Origin: Prevotella sp.
GTDB taxonomy: Bacteria; Bacteroidota; Bacteroidia; Bacteroidales; Bacteroidaceae
Length of the DNA stretch: 22,658 bases
Reading direction: 5' to 3'
NCBI GenBank assembly: GCA_024681875.1
Contig: JAILAA010000198.1
Location: forward strand, 1-22,658
The notes under the pieces were generated by a model, which was not told where the DNA came from, made no database searches, and saw only the letters and a program-made list of their open reading frames with translations. Shown one piece after another: positions 11,857 to 20,337 of this stretch. Position numbers and translations under genes: made by a program. The stretch's first letter is position 1. Each line of letters begins with the position of its first letter.

Positions 11857-13350
11857 TTATTTAATTGACTTACTCAGTGTCTCAATCACCTGCTTGATAC
11901 CTTCATCCTCGGGCTTGAGTTCCAGTATCTTCTGAGCATACTCAATGGCGGTGCGATTGTCCTTTTGCACCTGGTAGTTGTAAGACATCATGTAGCGATA
12001 GCTGGTCTCTAAATAGCGCTTGCCCTGGGCATCGAGTTCATCCTGCTGTGTGAGCACGCTGATGACCTCCTCGAAGTAAGGCTTGGCAAGTCCCTGACTC
12101 ATGTCGGTGTCGATGTTAGAGTTGACCATACCGCGCTGGAACAGGCCATAGGCTTTGACAGAGGGGAACTTCTCGATGAGGTCAGCATAGATTTGGTCGG
12201 CCTTCTGGAAGGCCTCAATCTGTGCCTGCTTCTGCTCTGCCTTCTGCTCGTCTGTCAGTTCGGTGTTATTCTCGTCAACGGCTAATGAACGGGCATAGCG
12301 CATGGCGAGGGTGCCAAGACCGGCATAGTCGTTGGCGGTGACATCCTTCTTCACATCAAGGAATCCTTTGTAGGCCTCCATAGCGTTGGGATAGTCCTCC
12401 AAACCCTTGTAAGCTTCAGACATAGCCTGATAGGTGTCGGCATGGGCGCTCTTGTCCTCCAGCTCGAACTTCAGACCTTCCTGATACTGCTTGATGGCCT
12501 CCTCATACTGCTTGTTGCCGCTGAGGGCATTACCGTAGTTGAGGTAGTCGAGCTCGGAGAGGTTGACACTGTCCTTGGGGAGTTTGTTGAAGAGTGCATC
12601 GGCAAAGTTGATGGCTTCCTCGTACTTGCCTGTTTCTGTGCTACAGAACATAGCCAGACGGGTCAGCGTTGCGTTAGTGGGCTCCTTGGAGAGACCTGTG
12701 GTGACGATGCCGTATGCCTTCTCATACTGCTTGGCCAGATAGCAGGAGAAACCGTACTCGATGTAGTCGTTCTTCTTCATCTGATCCAAGGGGATACGGG
12801 AATAGGCCTCCATGGCGGTGGAGTAGCGCTGTGAGATGTAGCTGACATGGCCAATCATGGCATCAACGGGATAGTCGGGTATGACCTTGCGCAGATCCTC
12901 GAGCTTGGCGACAGCGCCCTCTGGGTCTATCTTGCGGTAGACGTTGGCATATTTGCGGTAGGCATCAACGAGCTTGGGATCGTTGTAGATGGCCATGTCG
13001 TAGTTCTTGGCAGCCTCACCACCGTTGTCGGCATGAGCGGCAATGTCGCCTAACAGCATGTAGGCAGGAGCGTACTTGTTTTTGGTGGCTTCAAGTGCCT
13101 TCTGTGCAGCAACAGCAGCATTGACGGTGTCTTCAGCCTCAAGGAAAGCTTGTCCGAAAGCAATGATGTTTTCGGGGTTTTTCTTGTTCTTTTTGTAGAA
13201 GTTGTTCATCTGCTTGCCAAGGTCGGCAGGCTTACTCTTGATAAGGTTTTTTACGGCATCTACGTCGGCAGCTGTGCCGTCCTGTGCCAGTGCGGCCGTG
13301 CTGAAACCCATCAGCAGGGCGCTTACGAATAAATATTTAATCTGTTTCAT
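11857..13350 (-). CDS. Exported TPR-repeat protein, last gene of the TonB-energisation operon
   Basis: 497 aa with a signal peptide (about 1-22, cleavage near ALA-QD). The rest is alpha-helical with tetratricopeptide-like pairs, for example the segments YAPAYMLLGDIAAHADNGGE, YEEAINFADALFNKLP, YEEAIKQYQEGLKF and YPNAMEAYKGFLDVKK, plus a final pair near TAIEYAQKILELKPEDEGIK. TPR proteins act as protein-binding scaffolds; this one is probably periplasmic. In Bacteroidota such a gene commonly follows exbB-exbD-exbD-tonB and a PstS-like gene, which suggests a role linked to that complex, but the exact function is unknown. The 118-base gap to the PstS-like gene contains no clear promoter. Confidence 0.85.
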   Translation of the reverse strand: MKQIKYLFVSALLMGFSTAALAQDGTAADVDAVKNLIKSKPADLGKQMNNFYKKNKKNPENIIAFGQAFLEAEDTVNAAVAAQKALEATKNKYAPAYMLLGDIAAHADNGGEAAKNYDMAIYNDPKLVDAYRKYANVYRKIDPEGAVAKLEDLRKVIPDYPVDAMIGHVSYISQRYSTAMEAYSRIPLDQMKKNDYIEYGFSCYLAKQYEKAYGIVTTGLSKEPTNATLTRLAMFCSTETGKYEEAINFADALFNKLPKDSVNLSELDYLNYGNALSGNKQYEEAIKQYQEGLKFELEDKSAHADTYQAMSEAYKGLEDYPNAMEAYKGFLDVKKDVTANDYAGLGTLAMRYARSLAVDENNTELTDEQKAEQKQAQIEAFQKADQIYADLIEKFPSVKAYGLFQRGMVNSNIDTDMSQGLAKPYFEEVISVLTQQDELDAQGKRYLETSYRYMMSYNYQVQKDNRTAIEYAQKILELKPEDEGIKQVIETLSKSIK

Positions 13351-13468
13351 AGCTTTCTTTTTTAATGTGTTCTACTTCGTGTGAATAATTCTCTGTTTTT
13401 GTTTCTTTATTCTGTTGTCCTGACTTGGAGCTCTTTATTCTTATGGACTCTCAGAAGAGTACAATGGT

Positions 13469-14419
13469 TTAATGGATGACGACATCTCTGACTGAATATT
13501 CTGCACGGGCGGGGAACATTCCGGCCTGGAAGAATACCAGCTGGCCGTCGGGCAAAATGCAGAAATTACCCAGCCCGCGTGCCTCGCCCTGACTGCGCGG
13601 GTCGGTAACGATGGCATATACAGTGCGAATGAATGGATAGTTGTTGTAGGCAATGTTATATTGCGACGGGTCGTAGCTGTTATAGGGAGTGGCTTCATCG
13701 GCCTTGCTTACTGACATGACCTTGATGTTGCGGCCATAGGTGGCATTGGTGCTGTCGCGCTGGTCATTGAGCCACATCGATCCAACTATGCCAATGGCAT
13801 TCTTGTGTTTTTCAACATAGCTGATGACCTCACGGCTGGTCTGTACGGCACGAATATTGCCCGTTGTTTTCATTTCCTTGCCACGAAGGATAGAGTCAAC
13901 GCAGAAACGTACCGTGCTTGACTTGGGATTGTCGAAAGCTACGCGGATGGTGTCATTAGGGAGAGAGGCATCCAGCTCATTCCAGCAACTGATCTCGCCG
14001 CTGATGATGCGGGCAAAGTCTTTTGCCGTAATGAGACTGTCAGGGTTATCTTTGTTTACGATAAGCGCCATCCCGTCGTATGCCAAAGGCATGGTTTTCG
14101 GCTTAAGACGCTTTTCGCTAAGAATTTGCTGTTCGTTGGGCGTCAACTGACGCGTGGTAAACACCAGCCATGTCTTGCGGTCAACCAGCATGTTCACAGC
14201 ATCGTGTTCATTGGTATAAAGAGTATCGATTTTGAGGTCTTTTCGCCTCATGCGGTAGGCATCGAGTTCTTCGTTGATAACAGGACTAAGGCTCTCGTCA
14301 GCGGCGAAGAACTTGGCTATCTCCTGATAGTCAGAATTAGACTTGCCCCCACATGAGGGGAGCAAGCCTAATACTAATAAGAGAATCAATCCAACAGTTA
14401 CGTTGAATGTTGTTTTCAT
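13469..14419 (-). CDS. PstS-like substrate-binding lipoprotein
   Basis: 316 aa. The signal peptide ends in a lipobox, GLLPSC (Cys23). The mature part fits the PBP-like (PstS) superfamily: MPLAYDGMALIVNKDNPDSL, the FARIISGEISCWNEL segment typical of PstS domains (G-x-i-x-x-W), SSTVRFCVDSILRGKEM, and IGIVGSMWLNDQ near the hinge. Phosphate-binding PstS proteins feed an ABC importer, but no pstCAB genes are present here and the gene sits in a tonB/exbBD operon, so phosphate uptake is not implied. It may be a ligand-binding or structural partner of the TonB complex. It starts nine bases after tonB. Confidence 0.82.
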   Translation of the reverse strand: MKTTFNVTVGLILLLVLGLLPSCGGKSNSDYQEIAKFFAADESLSPVINEELDAYRMRRKDLKIDTLYTNEHDAVNMLVDRKTWLVFTTRQLTPNEQQILSEKRLKPKTMPLAYDGMALIVNKDNPDSLITAKDFARIISGEISCWNELDASLPNDTIRVAFDNPKSSTVRFCVDSILRGKEMKTTGNIRAVQTSREVISYVEKHKNAIGIVGSMWLNDQRDSTNATYGRNIKVMSVSKADEATPYNSYDPSQYNIAYNNYPFIRTVYAIVTDPRSQGEARGLGNFCILPDGQLVFFQAGMFPARAEYSVRDVVIH

Positions 14420-14428
14420 GTCCGTTCT

Positions 14429-15262
14429 TTACTGGAGTTGGAATTTTACGGGAATGGTGTACTTCACACGCACGGCACGGCCGTTCTGCTTGCCAGGAAT
14501 CCATTTCGGCATCGACTTGATGACGCGTACGGCTTCCTTGTCAAGCGAGGGGTCAGCACCACGGGCTACGGTGACGTTACTGATAGAGCCGTCGGTCTCA
14601 ACCACGAACTGGCACACCACTTGACCCTGTACGCCATTTTCCTCGGCCACAGGAGGATAGTGGATGTTGTTGCCAATCCAAACACGCGGGTCACCCTGCG
14701 GGAATGAGGGCTGCTGCTCCACGACGTCGAAAATCTTCTGCTCGTCGGCTTGCTGCGGAATTTCGTCCACCACTTTCTCGTTCAATTGGAGCACATGCTC
14801 GGCCTCGTCGCTACCCTGGTCGAAGTCAAGGGCACCCACAGCCGTTGTACTCTCGGCCATTTCGTCCTGTGTCTTTGTCTGATCCTCGGGCTTGATATCA
14901 TCGTCGGCCTCGTAGGCAGTGAACTTCTCAGAGTTCATCACCTGCTCCTGCTCAACAAGCTGCTCAAGTTCTTCTTCCTGATAGACGACTTCAATCTCGT
15001 CCTCCTCTTCAGGCTCTTCTTCCTCTACAGCCTCCAGCTCAACCACGGTCTCGTGTTCTTTAGAGGCTGCAATGGCTTCCGACACCTTGGAGATACCCAT
15101 GGCACCACCCCAGATGACGGCTATTCCAAGCAGCATGATAATCAGACCCATCAAGTTTCGCTGACCTGTGTTACGGCGAATCTGGTAGGCTCCGTATGCC
15201 TCGTTCTTACCTTCGAAGACGAGGTCAATCCATTTCTGGTCTAGTAGATCTATCTTTGACAT
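14429..15262 (-). CDS. tonB: Energy transducer TonB
   Basis: 277 aa. The N-terminal cytosolic segment DLLDQKWIDLVFEGKNEAYG is a Bacteroidota TonB signature. One membrane helix follows (about 37-58, LIIMLLGIAVIWGGAMG). The periplasmic linker is strongly acidic (EEEEPEEEDEIEVVYQEEE, about 80-110) rather than proline-rich. The C-terminal TonB domain (about 190-277) has IHYPPVAEENGVQGQVVCQF, VARGADPSLDKEAVRVIKSM, and the closing strand VKYTIPVKFQLQ. TonB transmits energy from the ExbB-ExbD proton channel to outer-membrane receptors. It lies between exbD and the PstS-like gene. Confidence 0.94.
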   Translation of the reverse strand: MSKIDLLDQKWIDLVFEGKNEAYGAYQIRRNTGQRNLMGLIIMLLGIAVIWGGAMGISKVSEAIAASKEHETVVELEAVEEEEPEEEDEIEVVYQEEELEQLVEQEQVMNSEKFTAYEADDDIKPEDQTKTQDEMAESTTAVGALDFDQGSDEAEHVLQLNEKVVDEIPQQADEQKIFDVVEQQPSFPQGDPRVWIGNNIHYPPVAEENGVQGQVVCQFVVETDGSISNVTVARGADPSLDKEAVRVIKSMPKWIPGKQNGRAVRVKYTIPVKFQLQ

Positions 15263-15302
15263 AGTTCTTTTCAGTGTTTAATGGTTTAACATTGACAGTT
15301 AC

Positions 15303-16040
15303 TTACTTGGACAGATCAACGCCAGCGCCTTCCAAAATGAGCATGTCCTTCTCGTTGATGTTGTCAATCACATACTTACCCACACAGCAGATCTGCATTT
15401 CGTCGAGGATAGTGACGAGATTGTCGTAGGTCGACTGGTCAGCGGGCTTGATGTTGATAGACAGCACCTTCTCCATTTTGTTGACGTCTTCATTCTTGTT
15501 CTTCATCTCAGCGTCCACGCGGTTGTACTCAGCCTTGTTCAGCTCGTTGTTGCTAACAACGCTGACATGACCTTTCTTAATCATGATGAGCGCGCGGTCG
15601 TAGATGGAGTCGCTAAGCTCCTTCTGGGCCTTGGGCTGTTTGTCATACCAGGCCTGTAGTTGCTTCTTTGCATCCATGAGCACCTGTGTAGGAGCCACTT
15701 TATGCTTCTTCAGAACTTCGCGTATGCCGGCCTTTCCGTAGGTGGTTTCCTTCAGGAACTGTGGGTCGCCAAACTGCTCTTTGCGGTCTACCATGTAGTA
15801 GTAGATTTTGTCGTTGGCGCCTAAGTAGATAGTTACCATCTGGTCGGTCTTGGCCTTATCCTTATCCTCTGCCGTGAGGTTCTGGTCCTTGGCAGGCATG
15901 GTGAGGTGCATTGCTTGGGGCTTAGCCAATGATGTACACAGCATGAAGAACGTAATCAGAAGCATCATCATATCCACCATCGGCGTGAAGTCGACGCGGA
16001 CATTCATCTTCTTTTGTTTGCTTTCTTTTTTCTTAGCCAT
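15303..16040 (-). CDS. exbD: Biopolymer transport protein ExbD/TolR family (second copy)
   Basis: 245 aa, longer than the typical 130-200. The N-terminal cytosolic stretch is Lys-rich. One membrane helix begins with DFTPMVDMMMLLITFFMLCT, in which Asp23 is the protonatable residue of the ExbD/TolR channel. The periplasmic part ends in a domain with KVLSINIKPADQSTYDNLVTIL. The middle (about 50-170) is an insertion relative to E. coli ExbD. It follows the first exbD with a two-base gap and differs strongly from it, so the two may make a mixed dimer. Confidence 0.92.
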   Translation of the reverse strand: MAKKKESKQKKMNVRVDFTPMVDMMMLLITFFMLCTSLAKPQAMHLTMPAKDQNLTAEDKDKAKTDQMVTIYLGANDKIYYYMVDRKEQFGDPQFLKETTYGKAGIREVLKKHKVAPTQVLMDAKKQLQAWYDKQPKAQKELSDSIYDRALIMIKKGHVSVVSNNELNKAEYNRVDAEMKNKNEDVNKMEKVLSINIKPADQSTYDNLVTILDEMQICCVGKYVIDNINEKDMLILEGAGVDLSK

Positions 16041-16042
16041 AA

Positions 16043-16780
16043 CTATTCGTCTCCTTTCTTAAACTGTGTAACCAACTTGTAACGGCTCTCCAGAATGTCC
16101 TGTAGCTCGCTGATGACCGTCTTAAACGTTATGTATGGCGTGTTGCGGTCAGCCTTGATGCAGATGTCGAGCCTATCGGGAACCTCGGCGGCGTCTTTTT
16201 CGGGCATGTCTTTGACATAGTCCTCACGCCACAGCTTGTAGCCCTGCTTAATGGCTTTCACCCAGCGCTGGAACTGGCTGGGGCCACCGTCAATACTGTC
16301 GAGGGGCACACCATAGGCTTTCATCAGCGTCACTTTCTCCTCGTGGGGCTTCTTCAGGAATTCTGCATAATTCTCAATGGGTATACCAATCTGGGTCTCA
16401 GCCAGGAACAACTTCCTCAGTTCGGCATTCTCGCTGATGGCCTTAGCCTTCTTGCTGATGTCGTCGTTGTCGTCCTTGGTCAGGACTCTGCAAAGCGCGC
16501 TATCGATGGTTGCCACCTTGTCGGTTCCCAGGTAAACGCGACCAATGACCTTTTGGTCAGGCTGGCCTTTGTTCACCGTGTCAGGGGCAATCATAATATC
16601 GAGCGTCGCTGTGGCCGGGACCTTGTCTACGTTCTTTGACGCCGGTGTCACCACTTTCACCACCTCATTCTTCACGAAGTTTGCACTCAGCATGAAGAAG
16701 GTGAGCAGCAGCACCATGACGTCCGACATAGGGGTCATATCGATCCAAACGTCGTTCTTCTTAATTTTTAACTTAGCCAT
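16043..16780 (-). CDS. exbD: Biopolymer transport protein ExbD/TolR family (first copy)
   Basis: 245 aa. The helix begins DMTPMSDVMVLLLTFFMLSA with channel Asp20. Beyond residue 40 lies a large periplasmic region (PATATLDIMIAPDTVNKGQP to the end) that closes with DICIKADRNTPYITFKTVISEL, the usual ExbD beta-alpha motif. It is also longer than canonical ExbD. It stands directly before the second exbD and 35 bases after exbB, so stoichiometric expression is likely. Confidence 0.92.
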   Translation of the reverse strand: MAKLKIKKNDVWIDMTPMSDVMVLLLTFFMLSANFVKNEVVKVVTPASKNVDKVPATATLDIMIAPDTVNKGQPDQKVIGRVYLGTDKVATIDSALCRVLTKDDNDDISKKAKAISENAELRKLFLAETQIGIPIENYAEFLKKPHEEKVTLMKAYGVPLDSIDGGPSQFQRWVKAIKQGYKLWREDYVKDMPEKDAAEVPDRLDICIKADRNTPYITFKTVISELQDILESRYKLVTQFKKGDE

Positions 16781-16815
16781 AATCGTAAATGGGTTTTAGA
16801 GTGGACTAAGTTAAC

Positions 16816-17664
16816 TTAAGCTTCTTCGGCGTGAGTAGCAGCGTAGGTCTGTGCAATTGAATAACCAATCTCGTCCAGTGCAAACGCAATCTTATCGATG
16901 CGGTTGGTGAAGAAGTTGTAAGACACAACAGCGAGCCAAGAAGTACCGATACCGAAGGCGGTGTTAATCAGAGCCTCAGAGATACCAGCCGACAGCTCGA
17001 CCGAGTCACCACCACCACCTTGTGCCAGTGCCTGGAACGACTTGATCATACCTACCACAGTACCGAGCAGACCTGTCAGCGTACCCAGTGTAACGATGGT
17101 AGCGATGATGGGGAGGTTCATGGTCAGTGTAGGCATCTCAATAGCGATGGCCTCTTCGTGAGCCTGCTGGATGCGTGCAATCTTAACTTCCTTCTTGATG
17201 CCAGAGGTCTGGTCGGCATCCTTGTAAGCCAACACAGCAGCACGAACGACGTTAGCTACGGAACCACCCTGCTTGTCGCAATCCTTCAGAGCTGCGTCGA
17301 AGTCGAGAGCCTTCAGGTCCTTCTTGATCTTACCTACGAAAGTAGCGAGCTTCTCCTTACCAATGCACTTGCTCAGAGCAATAACACGCTCGATAGCCAT
17401 GAAGACCACGGTGAGCAACAGAGTGTGAATCACAGGCACGATGATACCGCCCTTGAAGATGGTACCCCAGATGTTCAGAGGGCTACCGTTAGGATCGCCA
17501 CCCTCGAAGTTGCTGGACTGGCCCAGGTTGAGGAAGAAGTTCAAGAATGCGATGATACCGCAAATAACAATCACCCAAATAGCATCTTTGATACCGATGC
17601 TGCTTGTACCTTTAGAGGCTTTTTTTACTTGCTGCTTAGGAGCAGCTGCTTGTGTAGTTGCCAT
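16816..17664 (-). CDS. exbB: MotA/TolQ/ExbB proton channel family protein
   Basis: 282 aa with four hydrophobic helices (about 27-47, 72-94, 184-206 and 230-252). ExbB usually has three, and the extra N-terminal helix is common in Bacteroidota. The conserved channel part is TMNLPIIATIVTLGTLTGLL then GTVVGMIKSFQALA, followed by the GGGGDSVELSAGISEALINT stretch and GIGTSWLAVVSYNFF. It forms the pentameric proton channel with ExbD in the inner membrane and drives TonB. It is the first gene of the operon. Confidence 0.94.
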   Translation of the reverse strand: MATTQAAAPKQQVKKASKGTSSIGIKDAIWVIVICGIIAFLNFFLNLGQSSNFEGGDPNGSPLNIWGTIFKGGIIVPVIHTLLLTVVFMAIERVIALSKCIGKEKLATFVGKIKKDLKALDFDAALKDCDKQGGSVANVVRAAVLAYKDADQTSGIKKEVKIARIQQAHEEAIAIEMPTLTMNLPIIATIVTLGTLTGLLGTVVGMIKSFQALAQGGGGDSVELSAGISEALINTAFGIGTSWLAVVSYNFFTNRIDKIAFALDEIGYSIAQTYAATHAEEA

Positions 17665-17780
17665 AAATTAAATGTTTTGTTTTTAAGTTATTAAATAGAT
17701 TAATATGTAAGTGTTCGATTTGACGTTAGTTATGCCTGTCAGATGGTCGCTTAGTGCTTCCGATAAGAGAGAATCAACCG

Positions 17781-17788
17781 CAAAGATA
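17781..17788 (-). promoter_or_regulatory. Promoter -7 box of the exbB operon with an adjacent inverted repeat
   Basis: TATCTTTG on the minus strand (17788-17781) fits the consensus; exbB starts 117 bases further on. Directly upstream lies ACACA-AAAA-TGTGT (17789-17802), an inverted repeat in the spacer that could be an operator. The -33 element is poor, which would fit an activated or repressible promoter. Confidence 0.55.
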
Positions 17789-17830
17789 ACACAAAAATGT
17801 GTACTTCGGGCGGTTTTAATAACTTTTAAC

Positions 17831-19030
17831 TCATTTTTTTAATTTTCCAAGGGCTTCACTTATGCGGCGCATGGCCTCACGGATGTTCTCGTCGCTGGTT
17901 GCATAGCTCATACGGAAGCAGTTCGGATCACCGAAAGCGTCACCTCCAACGGTAGCCACATGAGCTTCTTGGAGCAGGTACATGGCCAAGTCGGTAGAAC
18001 TCTCGATAGCTTTGCCGTCAGGCGTTGAACATCCATAGAATGCCGAGCACTTGGGGAAGAGGTAGAAGGCACCTTGTGGCACGTTCACTTCCAGACCGGG
18101 AATCTGGCGGGCTAAGCTGACAATGAGGTCGCGGCGACGCTCAAAAGCCAGCCGCATCTCCTCTACGCACTGCTGGCTCTCGACGTAGGCGGCTTCGGCA
18201 GCCTTCTGGCTGACCGAGCATGGACCGCTGGTATACTGTCCCTGCAGTTTGTTGCAGCCTTTTACTATCCATTCGGGAGCAGCGATGTAGCCAATGCGCC
18301 ATCCTGTCATGGCGTAAGCTTTGCTGACACCGTTTACCAGAATGGTACGTTCCTTTATGCCAGGGAACTGAGCTATGGATTCATGGCGTCCCACATAGTT
18401 AATGTGCTCGTAGATTTCATCGGCAAGCACAAAAAGGTCTTCATGTTTTAAAATAATGTTCGCGAGCGCGCGCAGTTCCTCTTTATTGTAAACCGATCCC
18501 GTTGGATTGCTGGGTGAGCAGAGGATCAGCAGTCGTGTACGTGGGGTGATGGCGGCTTCCAGCTGCTCGGGTGTCATTTTGAAGTCTTGCTCAAAGGTGG
18601 CTTCCACATAGACGGGAGTACCGCCGGCCAGAAGTGCCATCTGAGGGTAGCTGACCCAGTAAGGGGCGGGGATGATAACTTCGTCGCCTGGGTTCACCAG
18701 TGCCATGACCGTATTGCAGACGCTCTGCTTGGCACCGTTCGACACCAAGATCTCGCTGGGCTGATAGCGAAGTTGGTTCTCGCGTTCCAGTTTACGGGCA
18801 ATAGCCTGCCTCAAATCAGGATAGCCGGGAACGGGTGAGTAGCGCGAATAGTTCTCGTCAATAGCCAGCTTGGCAGCCTTTTTAATATGGTCTGGGGTGT
18901 TGAAGTCCGGCTCACCAACGCTCATGTTGATGACATCGATACCCTGTGCCTTCATTTCGGCGCTTTTTTGCGACATGGCCAGAGTGGCAGATGGTGCCAG
19001 ACGTTGCAAACGGTTAGAAAGTTGTGCCAT
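17831..19030 (-). CDS. PLP-dependent class I/II aminotransferase, aspartate aminotransferase-like
   Basis: 399 aa, the usual length for fold-type I, AspAT class Ib. Visible: NMSVGEPDFNTPDHIKKAA, YSPVPGYPDLRQAIA, NGAKQSVCNTVMALVNPGDE, PYWVSYPQM, the CSPSNPTGSVY motif with Asn175, DEIYEHI with Asp204 and Tyr207, and the PLP lysine in SKAYAMTGWRIGY (Lys237). The C-terminal FRMSYATSDENIREAMRRI carries the substrate-carboxylate Arg. It probably interconverts aspartate and 2-oxoglutarate with oxaloacetate and glutamate, though related enzymes use aromatic or prephenate substrates, so substrate is less certain than fold. It has its own promoter. A T-rich region follows, without a convincing stem. 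Confidence 0.9.
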   Translation of the reverse strand: MAQLSNRLQRLAPSATLAMSQKSAEMKAQGIDVINMSVGEPDFNTPDHIKKAAKLAIDENYSRYSPVPGYPDLRQAIARKLERENQLRYQPSEILVSNGAKQSVCNTVMALVNPGDEVIIPAPYWVSYPQMALLAGGTPVYVEATFEQDFKMTPEQLEAAITPRTRLLILCSPSNPTGSVYNKEELRALANIILKHEDLFVLADEIYEHINYVGRHESIAQFPGIKERTILVNGVSKAYAMTGWRIGYIAAPEWIVKGCNKLQGQYTSGPCSVSQKAAEAAYVESQQCVEEMRLAFERRRDLIVSLARQIPGLEVNVPQGAFYLFPKCSAFYGCSTPDGKAIESSTDLAMYLLQEAHVATVGGDAFGDPNCFRMSYATSDENIREAMRRISEALGKLKK

Positions 19031-19059
19031 AATATATCATGTTGTATTGTTTCAACGTG

Positions 19060-19067
19060 CAAAAGTA
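19060..19067 (-). promoter_or_regulatory. Aminotransferase promoter -7 box
   Basis: TACTTTTG on the minus strand (19067-19060), followed by the ATG at 19030, so the leader is about 25 bases. It separates the aminotransferase from the ribBA transcript upstream. The -33 element is unclear within a T-rich stretch. Confidence 0.65.
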
Positions 19068-19088
19068 ATCAAATATTTCGTTACAGCG

Positions 19089-19122
19089 AAAAAAAAGTGA
19101 CTTTTTTTGTGAAGTTTCACAA
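19089..19122 (-). terminator. Weak terminator candidate after ribBA
   Basis: TTGTGAA-GT-TTCACAA (19107-19122) is a perfect 7-bp hairpin overlapping the ribBA stop codon. On the minus strand an A-rich spacer and a run of eight to nine T follow. The stem is AT-rich and the T-tract is offset, so termination may be partial. Confidence 0.35.
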
Positions 19123-20325
19123 GTGCAGCGTGTGTCCCATGCGGTTCTGCTTGGTTTTCAAGTAGCGTAAGTTGTATTCATTGGGGGTAACCTCAATGGG
19201 TACGTTCTCGACGATTTCCAGTCCGTAGGCTTCCAGTCCGACACGTTTCACGGGGTTGTTTGTCAGTAGGCGCATCTTCTGAATGCCTAACTGGCGCAGT
19301 ATCTGTGCACCGCAGCCGTAGTCACGCTCATCGGGCTTAAAGCCAAGATGCACGTTGGCATCGACGGTGTCGTAGCCTTCTTCTTGTAGTTTATAGGCGG
19401 CAATCTTGTTCATCAGTCCGATGCCGCGTCCTTCCTGCATCATGTAAACAATGGCACCGCGCCCTTCTTTCTCAATCATCTGCATGGCCTTGTGCAGCTG
19501 CTCACCGCAGTCGCAGCGCTTCGAACCGAGGATATCGCCTGTGGCACAGCTGGAGTGGACGCGCACCAGTATGGGTTCGCCTTCCTCCCAGTGTCCTTTC
19601 ACCAGTGCCATGTGTTCCAGTCCGTTGCTTTTCTGGCGGAAGGGAATCAGTCGGAAGTGTCCCCAGTCGGTGGGCATGTCCACTTCCTGTCCACGTTCCA
19701 CTAAGCTCTCTTTCTGCAGCCGGTAGGCAATCATGTCCTTAATGGTGATAATCTTCATGTCCCATTGTCGTGCGAACTCTACGAGCTGCGGCATGCGGGA
19801 CATGGTGCCGTCGTCATTCATGATTTCCATCAGGGCACCAGCGGGATAAAGTCCGGCCATCTTGCACAGGTCAATAGCAGCTTCGGTATGTCCGCTGCGG
19901 CGCAGTACCCCGTTGTCCTGGGCATAGAGAGGGTTAACATGCCCTGGGCGTCCAAAGGTCAGTGGGGTCGATGTGGGGTCGGCCAGTGCCTGTATGGTAG
20001 CCGCCCGGTCGTGGGCGCTGACGCCTGTGCTGCAGCCTTCAATCTTGTCGACGGTGACAGTGAAGGGTGTTCCCAACAATGACGTGTTGTCCTGTACTTG
20101 ATGGGGCAGCTCCAATTCCTGGCTGCGGCTAATGGTAATGGGTGCGCAGAGCAATCCACGGGCGTACTTCAGCATGAAGTTCACCATGTCTGGGGTGATT
20201 TTCTCTGCGGCACAGATCAGGTCACCTTCGTTTTCACGGTCCTCATCGTCGACTACGATGACGAACTTGCCGTTTTTAAAGTCCTCGATGGCTTCGGGGA
20301 TGGTATTCAGTTTGAATTCTTGCAT
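19117..20325 (-). CDS. ribBA: Bifunctional 3,4-dihydroxy-2-butanone-4-phosphate synthase / GTP cyclohydrolase II
   Basis: 402 aa. Both entry reactions of riboflavin synthesis are joined. The N-terminal RibB domain (about 1-200) has the acidic metal motif [13 protein letters not shown] (residues 25-36), [14 protein letters not shown] and [11 protein letters not shown]. The C-terminal RibA domain (about 205-402) has [20 protein letters not shown] with the zinc ligands Cys260, Cys271 and Cys273, then [10 protein letters not shown] and [15 protein letters not shown]. All key residues look intact. It starts 12 bases after the LptF/LptG gene and is probably co-transcribed with it. There is no room for an FMN riboswitch in that gap. 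Confidence 0.96.
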   Translation of the reverse strand: MQEFKLNTIPEAIEDFKNGKFVIVVDDEDRENEGDLICAAEKITPDMVNFMLKYARGLLCAPITISRSQELELPHQVQDNTSLLGTPFTVTVDKIEGCSTGVSAHDRAATIQALADPTSTPLTFGRPGHVNPLYAQDNGVLRRSGHTEAAIDLCKMAGLYPAGALMEIMNDDGTMSRMPQLVEFARQWDMKIITIKDMIAYRLQKESLVERGQEVDMPTDWGHFRLIPFRQKSNGLEHMALVKGHWEEGEPILVRVHSSCATGDILGSKRCDCGEQLHKAMQMIEKEGRGAIVYMMQEGRGIGLMNKIAAYKLQEEGYDTVDANVHLGFKPDERDYGCGAQILRQLGIQKMRLLTNNPVKRVGLEAYGLEIVENVPIEVTPNEYNLRYLKTKQNRMGHTLHL

Positions 20326-20337
20326 AGTCAGTGTTTG

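Noticed and set aside
13446..13459. Terminator between the PstS-like and TPR genes
   Set aside because: ACTCT-CAGA-AGAGT is only a five-base stem without a T-tract; the two genes are more likely co-transcribed.
17020..17694. 224-aa plus-strand ORF opposite exbB
   Set aside because: Fully antisense to exbB with no recognisable domain; a shadow ORF.
20326..20337. FMN riboswitch before ribBA
   Set aside because: Only 12 bases separate the stop of the LptF/LptG gene from the ribBA start, so there is no room for the aptamer.
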